This document shows, one piece after another, positions 18,686 to 28,824 of a stretch of 64,000 nucleotides of DNA. The position numbers were made by a program, and so were the translations under genes. This DNA comes from Aureispira anguillae. GTDB taxonomy: Bacteria > Bacteroidota > Bacteroidia > Chitinophagales > Saprospiraceae. The stretch is from the NCBI RefSeq assembly GCF_026000115.1, contig NZ_AP026867.1:6983001-7047000 (forward strand), given 5' to 3'. The notes beneath the pieces are model-generated. The model did not search any database. It was not told where the DNA came from and saw only the letters and a list, made by a program, of their open reading frames with translations. Positions within the stretch are counted from its first letter, which is position 1; the number at the start of each line of letters is the position of its first letter.

Positions 18686-21337
18686 TTATAGATTCGTTTC
18701 ACAAATACATCTAAAGCCTAGCCATGGAGTTGCTGCATCATAAGAAATTTTGTTGCCAATCTTACTTTGATGCTTATTGTGATGCCAACTTCCCCCTTTG
18801 GCAATGCCTTTCTGATCGATCATTTCTGCTACATTTCCAATCATATTATAGTATCCTTTGGCGTTCGGCCAATAGCTATAAGCAGGAACTGTAACCATTG
18901 ATTCTTTCATAGGGCTGCTTTCTGTAGAAGACCAATTTAGGTTGGCTTTTTTTTCTTTTTTTGCATTGATAAGACTTTCCATACCATAGGGAAATTGTTT
19001 TTTATCTAAGCCTCCCTTTGCGGCATATTCCCATTCTTTTTCTGTGGGCAGACGATACAAGACGGTACCAACTCGTTTGAGCGAATTGGGATTCAACAAA
19101 AGTATCTCATTTACTACTTTTGAACGCCACTGACAATAAGCTTTTGCCTGTTCATGACTAATGCCAACAGCAGGATAGTTAAAGTAAGCAGGATGGTTAA
19201 GGTATTTTAAAAAAGAAATACTATTGGGGAGGGAATTCACCCAAACACTGCTATCGGGGATGACCAACCTATAATTATCAGTATCGTTTTTTTCAACCCA
19301 ATACATATACTCCAACCAATCCAAATTGGTTACCTCTGTTTCATCCATATAGAGTTTCCCTTGCAAATGTAAGGTGCCAGGAGGACCCATCATTCCTTTT
19401 CTTACATTGTTTTGATTGCCTTCTTCTATTACTTCCATAAAAACCCTAAATCCAATATAAGGTCGAGGTTTTTGATAGCTTTGTTTTGCCTGAATGGTGG
19501 AAATACTATAAGGATGTAACCAACTTCCTCCTTTGGCAACTCCTTTTTCTTGCACCATTTCGGCTACATTCCCAATGGTGTTATACAAACCATATTGATT
19601 GGGAAAGTAAGCATCAATATAAGTGGTAAAGAAAGCACCATCTAGAGCTGGAGAGGTTGCGTTTTTGCAATCATCGCAGGGTTCTTCATTGTTATTATTA
19701 AAATTAGCTAAAAAACACCCCTGTCTATTCTTAACAAATAAGCCTTTCCAAGGATACTTGTGTTGATATTGTTTAAAGATGGTATTGGTATCGGCATTGG
19801 GGCTAGAGGAAGAGGCCGCCAACATCCACTCTTCTTCCGTTGGCAATCTAAATTGAACTCGTTTAAATTTTTTCTTCTTGTGTTCAATGTTATTATAGAC
19901 GGTTGTTAGCCAATCGCAAAAGGCAACGGCTGATTCATATCTGATGTTTTGGATAGGGGTATTTTTGTCGTTTGGAGCGCCATTTTTGAATAAAATATCA
20001 TCACTAAGATTTTGGTGTTTAGTAGGCAAAAAACTTTTCCAATCACTATGGTAGGTTTTGTGTGCTTGCAATTGCTCAAATTCCTTTCGTTTGAGCAAGT
20101 CCGTTAAGAAGGCTTCGTACATTTCGTTGGAAACTTCGGTAGCACTAGCATATAAGTTTAGATTATAATCTAAAGGCATAAACCCCTCTTCAATTTCTCG
20201 ATGGGAAATTTCTATCATTGGCTTAGAGTTTCTGTTTTTGAAACTTTTGTTGAGATAAGCCCTTAAATCATCTCCTTTTTGTGCGGCATCAGCAATTTTT
20301 AAGCTTAGGTTTTTGATGGTATTTGCTTTGCTCCATTCATTGTTTTCCTGATAATAGTCATATAGAATCAAAAAAGCAGGAAGGTAATTGACATTATTTT
20401 GATGAACGATGTCTTGGCTGATGTCGTCTAATAGGTTGGTATGTAGATAATCTAGCAAAAATTTGTTCTCATAATTGTTGGTTAAAGTCGTGATATTATT
20501 AAATGCTTCTGTAGTATGACGAAAAGCCAAACCAATAATATACAACTCTTCTTCGTACTCTTTTACTAGACCTTTGGGGACACTAACCCCAAGATACAGG
20601 GATTGTTGATGTATATTTTGGATTAAATGGCTTACAATGTCTGGTTTGTTATTGCTGACTAATGTGGGAATCCCCAAATGATTAAACATAGAGTTTCTAT
20701 AATCAGATTGGGTCAACAAGTTTAGGTTTAATACCTGAACATCTTGACGTATGTTTTTACCATGTTGCAACAACCAAAGGGGATGCGTATGGTTGTCTCC
20801 AGCAGTTAATAGAACAGCGTTTTGATCTAAACCAATTAGGGCATTATAATTCCAATGGAGCATACCGCTCGAATACTCGCCAGAAACCAACCATTTTTTG
20901 CACAAGTCCATTACTTGTGAAGTAGCTCCCTTGGTTTCGTAATAGGAAATTAAATCAGCATAAGTTTCATAGCGCTTAGGAGCCAACTCGTAGGCTTTAA
21001 TTAGCGCATTAATGTCTTGGGTAAGGGCGTATTGAGCAAAATTGGACTCGAAGGATTGAGGAATGGCTTTTTGTAGTGCTTCATTAATGCGTTCATAGCT
21101 AAAACGATCTACTTTCCCCTTTTCAAACAAGATTTTATAAGCCATGAAGTAGTTGAACCAAGCCTCTTTATTTTGAGCATTGGCATCTAACTCTTTTTTC
21201 CATAAGTCGGCTTGTTGATGATAATAATCGGCAGATAGATTTTGGCGAGTAATGCTATAAATCTTTTGAGGAATATTGCCTAGAATAAAGGAGGAGCAGA
21301 TGCAATGAACGAGGATGATATATAAGATGCTTTTCAT
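18686..21337 (-). CDS. Large secreted protein with two SUMF1-like domains
   Basis: 883 residues with a signal peptide (about 1-20). The N-terminal part (about 30-350) is helical and TPR-like, with a segment (AGDNHTHPLWLLQHGKNIR, near 180-200) that resembles the soluble domain of some DUF2723-type proteins. Two SUMF1/formylglycine-generating-enzyme-like domains follow at about 400-640 and 650-883. Each has the family signature (RLPTEEEWMLAAS / RLPTEKEWEYAAKG; IGNVAEM..GVAKGGSW / IGNVAEM..GIAKGGSW; IGFRVF / LGFRCI). The paired cysteines that true formylglycine-generating enzymes use, upstream of the final GFR motif, are not seen. The domains are therefore more likely structural, as in gliding proteins GldJ and GldK. 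No Cys lipobox is present. Confidence 0.8.
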   Translation of the reverse strand: MKSILYIILVHCICSSFILGNIPQKIYSITRQNLSADYYHQQADLWKKELDANAQNKEAWFNYFMAYKILFEKGKVDRFSYERINEALQKAIPQSFESNFAQYALTQDINALIKAYELAPKRYETYADLISYYETKGATSQVMDLCKKWLVSGEYSSGMLHWNYNALIGLDQNAVLLTAGDNHTHPLWLLQHGKNIRQDVQVLNLNLLTQSDYRNSMFNHLGIPTLVSNNKPDIVSHLIQNIHQQSLYLGVSVPKGLVKEYEEELYIIGLAFRHTTEAFNNITTLTNNYENKFLLDYLHTNLLDDISQDIVHQNNVNYLPAFLILYDYYQENNEWSKANTIKNLSLKIADAAQKGDDLRAYLNKSFKNRNSKPMIEISHREIEEGFMPLDYNLNLYASATEVSNEMYEAFLTDLLKRKEFEQLQAHKTYHSDWKSFLPTKHQNLSDDILFKNGAPNDKNTPIQNIRYESAVAFCDWLTTVYNNIEHKKKKFKRVQFRLPTEEEWMLAASSSSPNADTNTIFKQYQHKYPWKGLFVKNRQGCFLANFNNNNEEPCDDCKNATSPALDGAFFTTYIDAYFPNQYGLYNTIGNVAEMVQEKGVAKGGSWLHPYSISTIQAKQSYQKPRPYIGFRVFMEVIEEGNQNNVRKGMMGPPGTLHLQGKLYMDETEVTNLDWLEYMYWVEKNDTDNYRLVIPDSSVWVNSLPNSISFLKYLNHPAYFNYPAVGISHEQAKAYCQWRSKVVNEILLLNPNSLKRVGTVLYRLPTEKEWEYAAKGGLDKKQFPYGMESLINAKKEKKANLNWSSTESSPMKESMVTVPAYSYWPNAKGYYNMIGNVAEMIDQKGIAKGGSWHHNKHQSKIGNKISYDAATPWLGFRCICETNL

Positions 21338-21516
21338 AGTCTTGACAGATGCATTTTAGGATCAATAAATTTCAAAATCGACACCTTATACACCTCAAGT
21401 CAATAGACGTTCATTTTTTTTCTGACTTTTTTTATTTTTTTTAATCAAGCAATTAGAAAATGGGATAATTTTTAAGTTACTCCATCTTCTAATTGCCCTA
21501 TTTTTAACTGAATAAG

Positions 21517-23412
21517 TTATGGCAACTTGACAAAAGTTTGTATCATTTTGTCTTCACCATCTTGAACTTCTATAAAATAAGTGCCTTGCCCTAATTTTAA
21601 TGAATTTAAGTCAATTTCTAGCTGATGCTGTCCTATTTCTTGAATGTTCTGTTGTTGAATTAAGCGACCATTCACATCATACAATGTTATTTGTGCTGCT
21701 TGTTTGTTTTCAAAACTAACTTGAAGCAAATCCTGAACTGGATTTGGAAAAACAGTTATGGAATGGAGCGTACTAGCAACGCCGTGGTTGGAAGCCGTAT
21801 TATTTTTTTTGTTGACAACAAAACCAGTAACCAATGATTTTTGAAAATCAGGATGTTGTGCTTGAATAACCATGTTGTAAACGCCATTGGGTAAGGATTG
21901 GGGCAGATTTAGGGTGTACGCTCCCGTTTGGTCTAACTTAAATGTTTCAATGCTTGTTACTTCGTTTTCTAGCGCTTTTCCATTTAAATCGTTTTTGAGT
22001 GTGACAATGGCTTTAAGCGTCATTTGGGATAAATCATAAGCTGCTGCACGATTGATCTTTACCTTAAAGGTAGGAGTGGCTCCCAAGGCAAATTGATGCT
22101 CATTGTCATATTCTATTTCTACGCCTTGTGGGCTATTAACAATTGCAGCAAATGGATGATTGCTGACCAATTTGTATTTTCCAGCTTTTAATTGATGCAA
22201 TGAAATTAAACTCGCTTTGCCATTGATTAGAGTAGAAGTTTGGTGCAGCGCATTAAGGTCGATGTTTACAGGCATTAGATCGCCATTGTCGGCTACTTTT
22301 TTGAGTTCAAACTGATCCATTGTTGCATTGTGTAAGATGGTCATTTCTAGTCCTCTAATATCTTTTTCAACGATAAAAAAACGATTGTCATCTTCTGAAG
22401 ATAAGAATTGCAAATTACTAGAAATCGTTGAATGGTCTAGATGGGGAGCAGCCAAGGGAGCAGTGCTTCTTCTCAAGGAAGAAAGTGGAGCTGTAAATAA
22501 GGGCTCAATTTTGTCCCACATAATGCTAGAAAGCGCAATGTCAACATGGTCAATTTGGGAAGCAGGATTACCATAACCAGTTGTCCATTGTACTTTTCCT
22601 CTTCGGCGAGAAGAACTCCAATAGGGCGTTACGCCATCATTGCCTCCAGCAGCAGCACCAGATCCCATCCAGTTTAATAAAGCGCCACTGGTTGTCATAA
22701 CAGGTCGCAAGATGGTAGCACCATTGTTGTAACCCCAAGCTCCAAAATTGATGAACTTTTGGGGTTGATTGCGAAAGCTCCAATCTAAGATTGGACGAGC
22801 ATAGCCTCCCATATAATAGGTGGTAGAGGTAGAGGTGCCTCCGCCAAGACCAATCAAATTAACGACCCAACTAAAGCCAGGCATTTCTGCTAAATTAGCC
22901 AACTCAGTACCATAGAAAGGGGTTCCTAAGGAGATAACACGATCTACTTTGTGACGACGATTGTGTGTTATCATAGCTACCTCAGAGGCTTTGCCCCCAT
23001 TACTATGTGCTACAATCACTACATTGTTGACGCCAAAGTGTTGGGTAATATCATCTAACATATCGGCTAATAATTCACCATTTTGCCACATTCCTTGCCC
23101 TCTGGTCATGGCAACAAATGCACAGTTTTGTTCTGCATCATAGGTGTTTTTATACATATTATTGCCTGGTGCAAACCAGAGGTTGTTAAGGTCTATAAAA
23201 CCATGAACATAGACAATAACAGGTTTGTTTGGATCAACGGCATGAGGGCTTGCGCCATAATAAATTCCACTACCTGTAATGGGACCAACAAAAAGAGGAG
23301 ATAAGGATTGTGGAGGAGGCAATTGGTAGGTGGTATAGTTTTGAGCATTAAGGGTGCTTGCCAGCACAGTACAACATATCCAAAAGGATAAGAGAATTTT
23401 TGGTAAGTACAT
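21517..23412 (-). CDS. Secreted alpha/beta hydrolase with type IX sorting domain
   Basis: 631 residues. It has a signal peptide (about 1-24, ending LNAQ) and an alpha/beta hydrolase domain at about 60-310. The oxyanion segment is VYVHGF (68-72) and the nucleophile elbow AHSNG (Ser137); Ala in place of the first Gly occurs in some lipases. A middle beta-sandwich-like region covers about 320-545. A C-terminal type A sorting domain covers about 550-631 (ITVFPNPVQDLLQVSF, LYDVNGRLIQQQ, GTYFIEVQDGED), which sends proteins through the type IX secretion system to the surface or medium. The enzyme is lipase-like, but its substrate is not known. Confidence 0.88.
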   Translation of the reverse strand: MYLPKILLSFWICCTVLASTLNAQNYTTYQLPPPQSLSPLFVGPITGSGIYYGASPHAVDPNKPVIVYVHGFIDLNNLWFAPGNNMYKNTYDAEQNCAFVAMTRGQGMWQNGELLADMLDDITQHFGVNNVVIVAHSNGGKASEVAMITHNRRHKVDRVISLGTPFYGTELANLAEMPGFSWVVNLIGLGGGTSTSTTYYMGGYARPILDWSFRNQPQKFINFGAWGYNNGATILRPVMTTSGALLNWMGSGAAAGGNDGVTPYWSSSRRRGKVQWTTGYGNPASQIDHVDIALSSIMWDKIEPLFTAPLSSLRRSTAPLAAPHLDHSTISSNLQFLSSEDDNRFFIVEKDIRGLEMTILHNATMDQFELKKVADNGDLMPVNIDLNALHQTSTLINGKASLISLHQLKAGKYKLVSNHPFAAIVNSPQGVEIEYDNEHQFALGATPTFKVKINRAAAYDLSQMTLKAIVTLKNDLNGKALENEVTSIETFKLDQTGAYTLNLPQSLPNGVYNMVIQAQHPDFQKSLVTGFVVNKKNNTASNHGVASTLHSITVFPNPVQDLLQVSFENKQAAQITLYDVNGRLIQQQNIQEIGQHQLEIDLNSLKLGQGTYFIEVQDGEDKMIQTFVKLP

Positions 23413-24025
23413 TGATGATTAAATTTTGGTAGTTAATGTATGAATACTTCGTAAAGTTTGCCTCCAATCCATCAATTGAATACAATTTTCTGACGAAGTA
23501 AAAAGAGTATAATCAGTCTAGTAGGTTGTATACTAGCTTTTAATTCGCTCATTTTGAGAATATAGATTCTCTCACCAATTTCTGCGACCAGAAAAGGTGT
23601 TTAAATCCTATTATCAAATAAAATACATTAGTAAGTTGTCGTTTAACTTTTCTACTTGGTTGGAATAGGTCAACTATTCAACGATAAAGTAGCGTTGTTA
23701 AAAAACTTACACGCCTTGTTGTTTTTTACATTGCAGTGAAATGAAGAAAACAGTTGAACCCGATTGGTCTATTGCTTAATAATGGGCATAAAAAAGTAAT
23801 TGGATTTAATCAAAAAGCCATTAAAAATGCCCAATGCTTAGCGCAAATGTGTTCAAATTATTGATAGTAATTTTAGAGAGGTTTGTTTGAGCGATCAATA
23901 ATTTACCAGCGAAGTATTAAATATCGGCAACAATAATACAATAAAAAATTAAATTCTAAAAATAAATAATAAAATGATGTTTTATTGCGTCTGTTTTGGA
24001 GGGTAGGAGATACTATTTTGAAAGG
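23413..24025. other. 613-base gene-free region
   Basis: Very AT-rich and without a plausible reading frame, strong hairpin, RNA gene or clear promoter match. It separates the hydrolase from the coiled-coil protein gene on the same strand, so it probably holds the hydrolase promoter. Confidence 0.5.
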
Positions 24026-25033
24026 TTATAGTTTTAAAATTCTTTTTAATAGACTCAATCGTTTTTGAATACGCTCAAATTCTGCTACTGTTAAGTTAAG
24101 GCGTTCGGTTTTCTTTTGTAACAAAGTATCGGCATCGTGATATTGTTTTTGGGCAGATTTGTGTTGAGTAATTGCTCTAGACATGCGTTCAAAAACGGCA
24201 AGAGTAGATTTTCCATCAGGTTGCTGTTTTAGTTCTTTTTTTATTTTGCTACCATCAGCCGTTAGATAGGCAATTTGCTTTTTTTCTTCAGGAGTTAATT
24301 GTTTACCTGCTTTAGATTTTTCGAATGTTTCATCAATTCGAGCATTAATCTTTTTTAGGCTTTCAATTGTCGTGCTGTATTGGCTATACTTTTTATTCAA
24401 TTCTTTCTCGCCCAGTTCAATTTGATCGGCAGTAGCGGTTAGGTACTTGGTACTTGCTTTGAGCAATGCTGCCGCTCTGTTGTTGTCCGCTGTGAGTTTA
24501 GTGATGGAATCCTGAATCGTCATTTGTTTGCCCAACAACCAATAATATTCTACCTCTGTCCAATATTCATCTGCTAGGCTATTCCAGTTTTTAAAATCCA
24601 AGTATAAGGGACCTGATATATTGGTATCCGTAATGGTTTGAGTAGCAATGGTTATAACAGAATCTGTGCCTGCACTATCTAATGCCGTTAACATTGCCTT
24701 ACCAAAGCTAATATGCCCTTTGAGTTTAGTATTAAATACAATTGAAGGAAATTCACCAAATACGATCGCTCGCTCATCGCCTGATTGTTCTACTAGAGTA
24801 GGGATGGTAATAGCAGCATCCTTTAGACTCAGAGTTATAGGGAGTTCTGTAGGCGTTTGGTAATTGGGAGGAGGAGAAAAAACAAAGACGGTTTTTAAGT
24901 AGCTATTTAATTTGATAATAGAACTGGAGTCTTTGGCATAAAAAATAGTAGAAGATGTTGTTTGTGCTTGGGAAGAATGGAGGGTAAGGAATAATAAGAA
25001 ACCGATAAAGTAAAATCGTTGCATAATTGGCAA
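24026..25033 (-). CDS. Hypothetical exported protein with C-terminal coiled coil
   Basis: 335 residues. It has a signal peptide (about 1-24, ending SSQAQ; the fourth codon is an alternative Met start). A beta-rich region covers about 28-155, and a long charged helix region covers about 175-330 (heptad-like stretches such as LKKINARIDETFEKSKAGKQ). No family is recognised. The protein is periplasmic or secreted. It stands alone, bounded by a 613-base gap downstream and the MITE-like repeat upstream. Confidence 0.6.
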   Translation of the reverse strand: MPIMQRFYFIGFLLFLTLHSSQAQTTSSTIFYAKDSSSIIKLNSYLKTVFVFSPPPNYQTPTELPITLSLKDAAITIPTLVEQSGDERAIVFGEFPSIVFNTKLKGHISFGKAMLTALDSAGTDSVITIATQTITDTNISGPLYLDFKNWNSLADEYWTEVEYYWLLGKQMTIQDSITKLTADNNRAAALLKASTKYLTATADQIELGEKELNKKYSQYSTTIESLKKINARIDETFEKSKAGKQLTPEEKKQIAYLTADGSKIKKELKQQPDGKSTLAVFERMSRAITQHKSAQKQYHDADTLLQKKTERLNLTVAEFERIQKRLSLLKRILKL

Positions 25034-25420
25034 ATATATTTAACTACATGAAAGGGTGCTGGGTCTATCCATCAATTACGGGAATATGTTTAAGGTCTGA
25101 AGACTATAAGGCAAACTTCAATCCGAAGTTGTTTAAAAATGGAATTTTGTTGATAATGAGTACTAATTTTTAGATAAACAAGGCAAAAATTTTCTTCATA
25201 GCAGTGCTATGAAGAAAATTTTTAACGCAGGATAGCTAGAAATTTGCTTTCATTAGCGATGCAAGGCTATTCTTAAAGAACTTCTCCATAATATCAAAAG
25301 ATTATGTTAATAAAAGTAAAATAATGAAGAGATTTTTGATTTTTTGGATCAAAAAAACGATGTAAATGAAAGGAATAGCAATTTATAAGCTAAAATAGAA
25401 TGATATTCCCTTTTTTTACA
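25034..25420. other. Intergenic region holding the second MITE-like element
   Basis: No reading frame of note. The middle is taken by the inverted-repeat element at 25125-25284; the rest is AT-rich sequence. Confidence 0.5.
25125..25284. repeat. 160-bp MITE-like element, second copy of the family
   Basis: GAAGTTGTTTAAAAATG at 25125-25141 matches the left end of the element at 4535-4701. The right end at 25267-25284 is an imperfect inverted copy (about 15 of 18). Its centre holds a perfect palindrome at 25185-25223 with 19-base arms and a 1-base centre, in the position of the shorter hairpin in the first copy. Confidence 0.6.
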
Positions 25421-28400
25421 TTAAGGAATGGGGCGCTTTTTCCAAACAATGGAAATTATCCCAATTAATAAAAGAAAAAGCCCTAGGTACCAAAAGAAAT
25501 AAGTATCCTGCTCTTTTAGCATTTCGATAGGGGCAGGATTTCCAGAGAGTACAAAACCGCCCCAATAAAACGGAGCCAATAAATTTGCCTTTTCTCGATG
25601 TTCATCAAGGAAGGCCACCTTGGCTTGTTGCAATGCTTTGTCTTTGGGCATGCCTGCTTTTAAGTTTTTGTAGAACTGCTTCATTAGCAATTCTGTTGAC
25701 CAATCGGATACCGACCATTTGCTCATAATAATATTGGGAACTCCTGCATATGAAAAACCCCTAGCGATGCTGACGACACCTTCTCCCTTTGTCAGTTGCC
25801 CCATTCCAGAATTGCAAGCACTCAAAACGGCTAAGTTTGCATTTAGGCGCATGTTATACAATTCAAATGCGTGCAAAATACCATCTTCTTTGCCTTGGTT
25901 TTTTAGAATCAAACTAGAGAACAGAGGATCTAAATCGTTTAGAACACCATGAGTAGCAATATGAAGAACACTGTAATATTGTGCCTGTTCTTTGAATTTA
26001 AGTTCGGAGGCATCAGCACCAAGATAGGCTATGCTTCCAAACATATTTGCGATTTGTTGAGCTTCTTGCTGCGCACCTGGTAGTGGGGGAAGGGTATCGC
26101 CAATTCCTTTTTTCTTTATGATAGCTTCCATCGTGTCAAAATTAGGAGCCCAAGTAGCAATAGTTCGGGGTGGGCTCGTTTGCTTTTGCTGTTTGTTGAG
26201 CAAAAACATACCCGCTGAATAGTTGTAACAAATGGGATGATCTTCGATTAAGAAATGGGTCTGGCTATAAATTAAGGCTCCCTTGCTTTTTAGCTTTGGT
26301 TGATTGGTCGGTAAGACCCCAAAAGGAATATAATTGAGTTCGGCATCTGCTGCAATAATCAATTTCTTGCCTTTGATAAAAGCAGCTAAATTTCCAATGG
26401 CATTTTGATACAAGGTATTTCCGTGAATCGCATAGAGGTCAGCTTTGTTGTTTCTCAATGCATGTTGTAGTTTTTTGATGGTATAAGGAAGAGAATGAGA
26501 AAGCTTGGTTAATTGGCTTTTGACCTTATTGGGACCAATGGCTAAAACATAAATAAAAGAATCGGTGACCACATATTCTAGAAAAACCTCATCAGGGCTT
26601 AGCTCTTTTTGCAAGTCTTCTAATTGGATGCTTTTGTTACTATATTTTAAGGCAAAGTATTTAGGGTAATTTCGCTCAAATTTTTTGAGTAGAAGCTCGT
26701 GTTCTTTTGATACTTCTGCAATTTTATTTTGCAAAGCTTCTATTCGTTTGGGTTTGGCTTTTTCTTCTTGTTGCAGTTCGTAAAATAGTTCTCCTTTTAG
26801 ATAAGAAATTTGGACTTTAAGACCATTTTCCAAAACCATTGCATTCCGAGGAATCCCTGCTACCTCCATGGAATTTAAGTTATGAACCGTTTCAAATAAA
26901 ACAGCACTTTTTGACAATTCTGCATAGGTAAAAGCCTGCGCTAAGTATTCTTTCTTTTTGGTTTTATTAAATAAGGTATTGCAGATAATTACAGCATGTT
27001 GACTGAGTTTGTGCGTAATATTCCCCAATTTAAAATTAGAACCATCATTGCGATGGGTTTTGCGCAATTTATAAAGCAATTCTGTCGCAATAGCATAGTG
27101 TGCTAAAACCTTCTTTAATTCTACTTCTGACGGATTACTGCGATTTTTTTCATATAAAATAATCCCTTTGGTAGTAATAGAGTTGAGTAATTCAAAGGGA
27201 AAAGGAATTTTGTTGATGTTATCCAATAAGGAACGATCAATTTTTATTTCGCTACCTACATGGCTATATTGTGCTTGGTTAATATAATGGAGTGCTTCAG
27301 AGTACAACTCATTGGCTAAGTAAATTTCGCTAAGAATGCGTTTAATTTCTACCACCTGTGGATGTTGTTGCTGGTCAGTCGTTTGAATAATCTGTAAGGT
27401 TGTCTCATAATAGCTTTGGGCAATGGGGTATTCGCCAGCTTCAAAATATAGGGCTCCGAGTGCCAGTTGTATTTCTATTCTTTTGTTGGCTTGTAAGGAT
27501 AGAGGTAGTTGAGGAATAAGATGTTGGGCTTTTTTGTAATAGAGCAATGCTAGGTTAAAATCCACCGACTTATTGGCATGAGTAGCATGTGTAATTGCTT
27601 CTAATTCTTGCGTTTTTAGTTGTTGTTTCCAGTCTTTTTGTGCTTCTGTTGCTGTAATTTGATACCAAGATATATTATTGGTAGAAGCGGGTAGATGTTG
27701 TAAAATTTTTCCTTGATTTAGGCAGGTATTATAAAAATATACTAGGTCAGAATTGTGTTTTAAACCATCTTTCCATGCTAGTAGCGCATTGGTATTGTAA
27801 TTGACAGCTAGGTTGTATTTATTTTGGCTAAGATAAATGGCTGCCAACATAGATGAAATACGAGGTGTTTTTGGGGTTTGGATTTGATCTTCTTGAATGG
27901 CCATCCTTGCTTTTTTGAGATAGGGAATAGCAGCTTCGTATTGCTTTTGTTCAAAAAAAGAAAGACCAATACCAAAATCAATTTCAATAGCGCTTAATTT
28001 TTTGTCTACAATATGTTTAGTTGCTTTTTCGATCGCTGCCATGTATTTTTTTGCCGCTTCATCGGTACTTAAAAGCATATCATTAAAATCCCATATTTGC
28101 TTAAGTGCTCTTTTCTTTTTGGGATAGCGAGGGTGGCGAACAATATTTATGTTTGTTTGTTGCTGTTGTTCATAAATCAAATCATTGTACTCTTCTACCA
28201 AAGCCAATAAATCTCTTTTTTTGACTTCTTTATCTTTTACCAACTGCACAATTTGCTCTTGGTCGGCAAAATAAGTTGTCATCTGTTTTCGAAATCGACC
28301 CAATCGAACTTTTGTTAAGATTCCATTGCGTTCTAAGAATAAATCGGTAGCAGTATAGAGGCGAACTTTGTTGGCGTATTCATAAACCTTTATGGTAGCA

Positions 28401-28699
28401 TCGGGAGCCGATAGCAATTTCATAAAAACAAGTACCGATTTCTTTTTGTTAATCGGGTAGTATTTTGACACATAAACTGAATTGTCCTGAGCCCATTCAA
28501 CTAACTCAGCAGGACGATAACGGCGAGTTGTGCCAGTTGGTGTTTTGAAGGTTACTTGGGCATGGTTAAGGCTAAGGTTAATTTGTTCAATCTTTCCATA
28601 AATTTTTGTGCTATCTATATCAATAATATAATCTGTTGAACTTTGCGCTGTATGTAAAAGGGGGATCAAAATAAAAACAACAATTATTAGATAATTCAT
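25421..28699 (-). CDS. TPR-repeat protein with C-terminal CHAT protease-like domain
   Basis: 1092 residues from ATG 28699, chosen because it begins a proper signal sequence (NYLIIVVFILIPLLHTAQS); an upstream ATG at 28747 would add 16 residues. The order is: signal peptide, a small beta domain (about 20-80), TPR-type helical repeats across roughly 180-590, a charged helix, then a CHAT domain at about 690-1070. The CHAT catalytic pair is present: His917 in LHIATHG and Cys962 in LSACNSG. A membrane helix lies near the C-terminus (WYLGLFLLLIGIISIVW). CHAT proteases are caspase-like; many TPR-CHAT proteins act in signalling or defence with a partner substrate, but none is evident here. With a signal peptide and a C-terminal anchor, the domain would sit in the periplasm, which is unusual for defence. 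Confidence 0.85.
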   Translation of the reverse strand: MNYLIIVVFILIPLLHTAQSSTDYIIDIDSTKIYGKIEQINLSLNHAQVTFKTPTGTTRRYRPAELVEWAQDNSVYVSKYYPINKKKSVLVFMKLLSAPDATIKVYEYANKVRLYTATDLFLERNGILTKVRLGRFRKQMTTYFADQEQIVQLVKDKEVKKRDLLALVEEYNDLIYEQQQQTNINIVRHPRYPKKKRALKQIWDFNDMLLSTDEAAKKYMAAIEKATKHIVDKKLSAIEIDFGIGLSFFEQKQYEAAIPYLKKARMAIQEDQIQTPKTPRISSMLAAIYLSQNKYNLAVNYNTNALLAWKDGLKHNSDLVYFYNTCLNQGKILQHLPASTNNISWYQITATEAQKDWKQQLKTQELEAITHATHANKSVDFNLALLYYKKAQHLIPQLPLSLQANKRIEIQLALGALYFEAGEYPIAQSYYETTLQIIQTTDQQQHPQVVEIKRILSEIYLANELYSEALHYINQAQYSHVGSEIKIDRSLLDNINKIPFPFELLNSITTKGIILYEKNRSNPSEVELKKVLAHYAIATELLYKLRKTHRNDGSNFKLGNITHKLSQHAVIICNTLFNKTKKKEYLAQAFTYAELSKSAVLFETVHNLNSMEVAGIPRNAMVLENGLKVQISYLKGELFYELQQEEKAKPKRIEALQNKIAEVSKEHELLLKKFERNYPKYFALKYSNKSIQLEDLQKELSPDEVFLEYVVTDSFIYVLAIGPNKVKSQLTKLSHSLPYTIKKLQHALRNNKADLYAIHGNTLYQNAIGNLAAFIKGKKLIIAADAELNYIPFGVLPTNQPKLKSKGALIYSQTHFLIEDHPICYNYSAGMFLLNKQQKQTSPPRTIATWAPNFDTMEAIIKKKGIGDTLPPLPGAQQEAQQIANMFGSIAYLGADASELKFKEQAQYYSVLHIATHGVLNDLDPLFSSLILKNQGKEDGILHAFELYNMRLNANLAVLSACNSGMGQLTKGEGVVSIARGFSYAGVPNIIMSKWSVSDWSTELLMKQFYKNLKAGMPKDKALQQAKVAFLDEHREKANLLAPFYWGGFVLSGNPAPIEMLKEQDTYFFWYLGLFLLLIGIISIVWKKRPIP

Positions 28700-28824
28700 A
28701 GGGTCACTGAAAATTATTAAAAGAAGGCACCAATTGATTATTGGCAATAAATAAAAAGTGGGACGGACGCCAAAACAAGTTTCTTGTTTTGGATGATAAC
28801 TAATAATAAGGGGGGAAGTGGTTG

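Noticed and set aside
18686-21337. GldK or GldJ gliding lipoprotein
   Set aside because: It has SUMF1-like domains, but two of them, with a long TPR-like N-terminus and no lipobox, and there are no gld neighbours.
18686-21337. Active formylglycine-generating enzyme
   Set aside because: The cysteine pair expected before the final GFR motif is missing in both domains, and no sulfatase gene is nearby.
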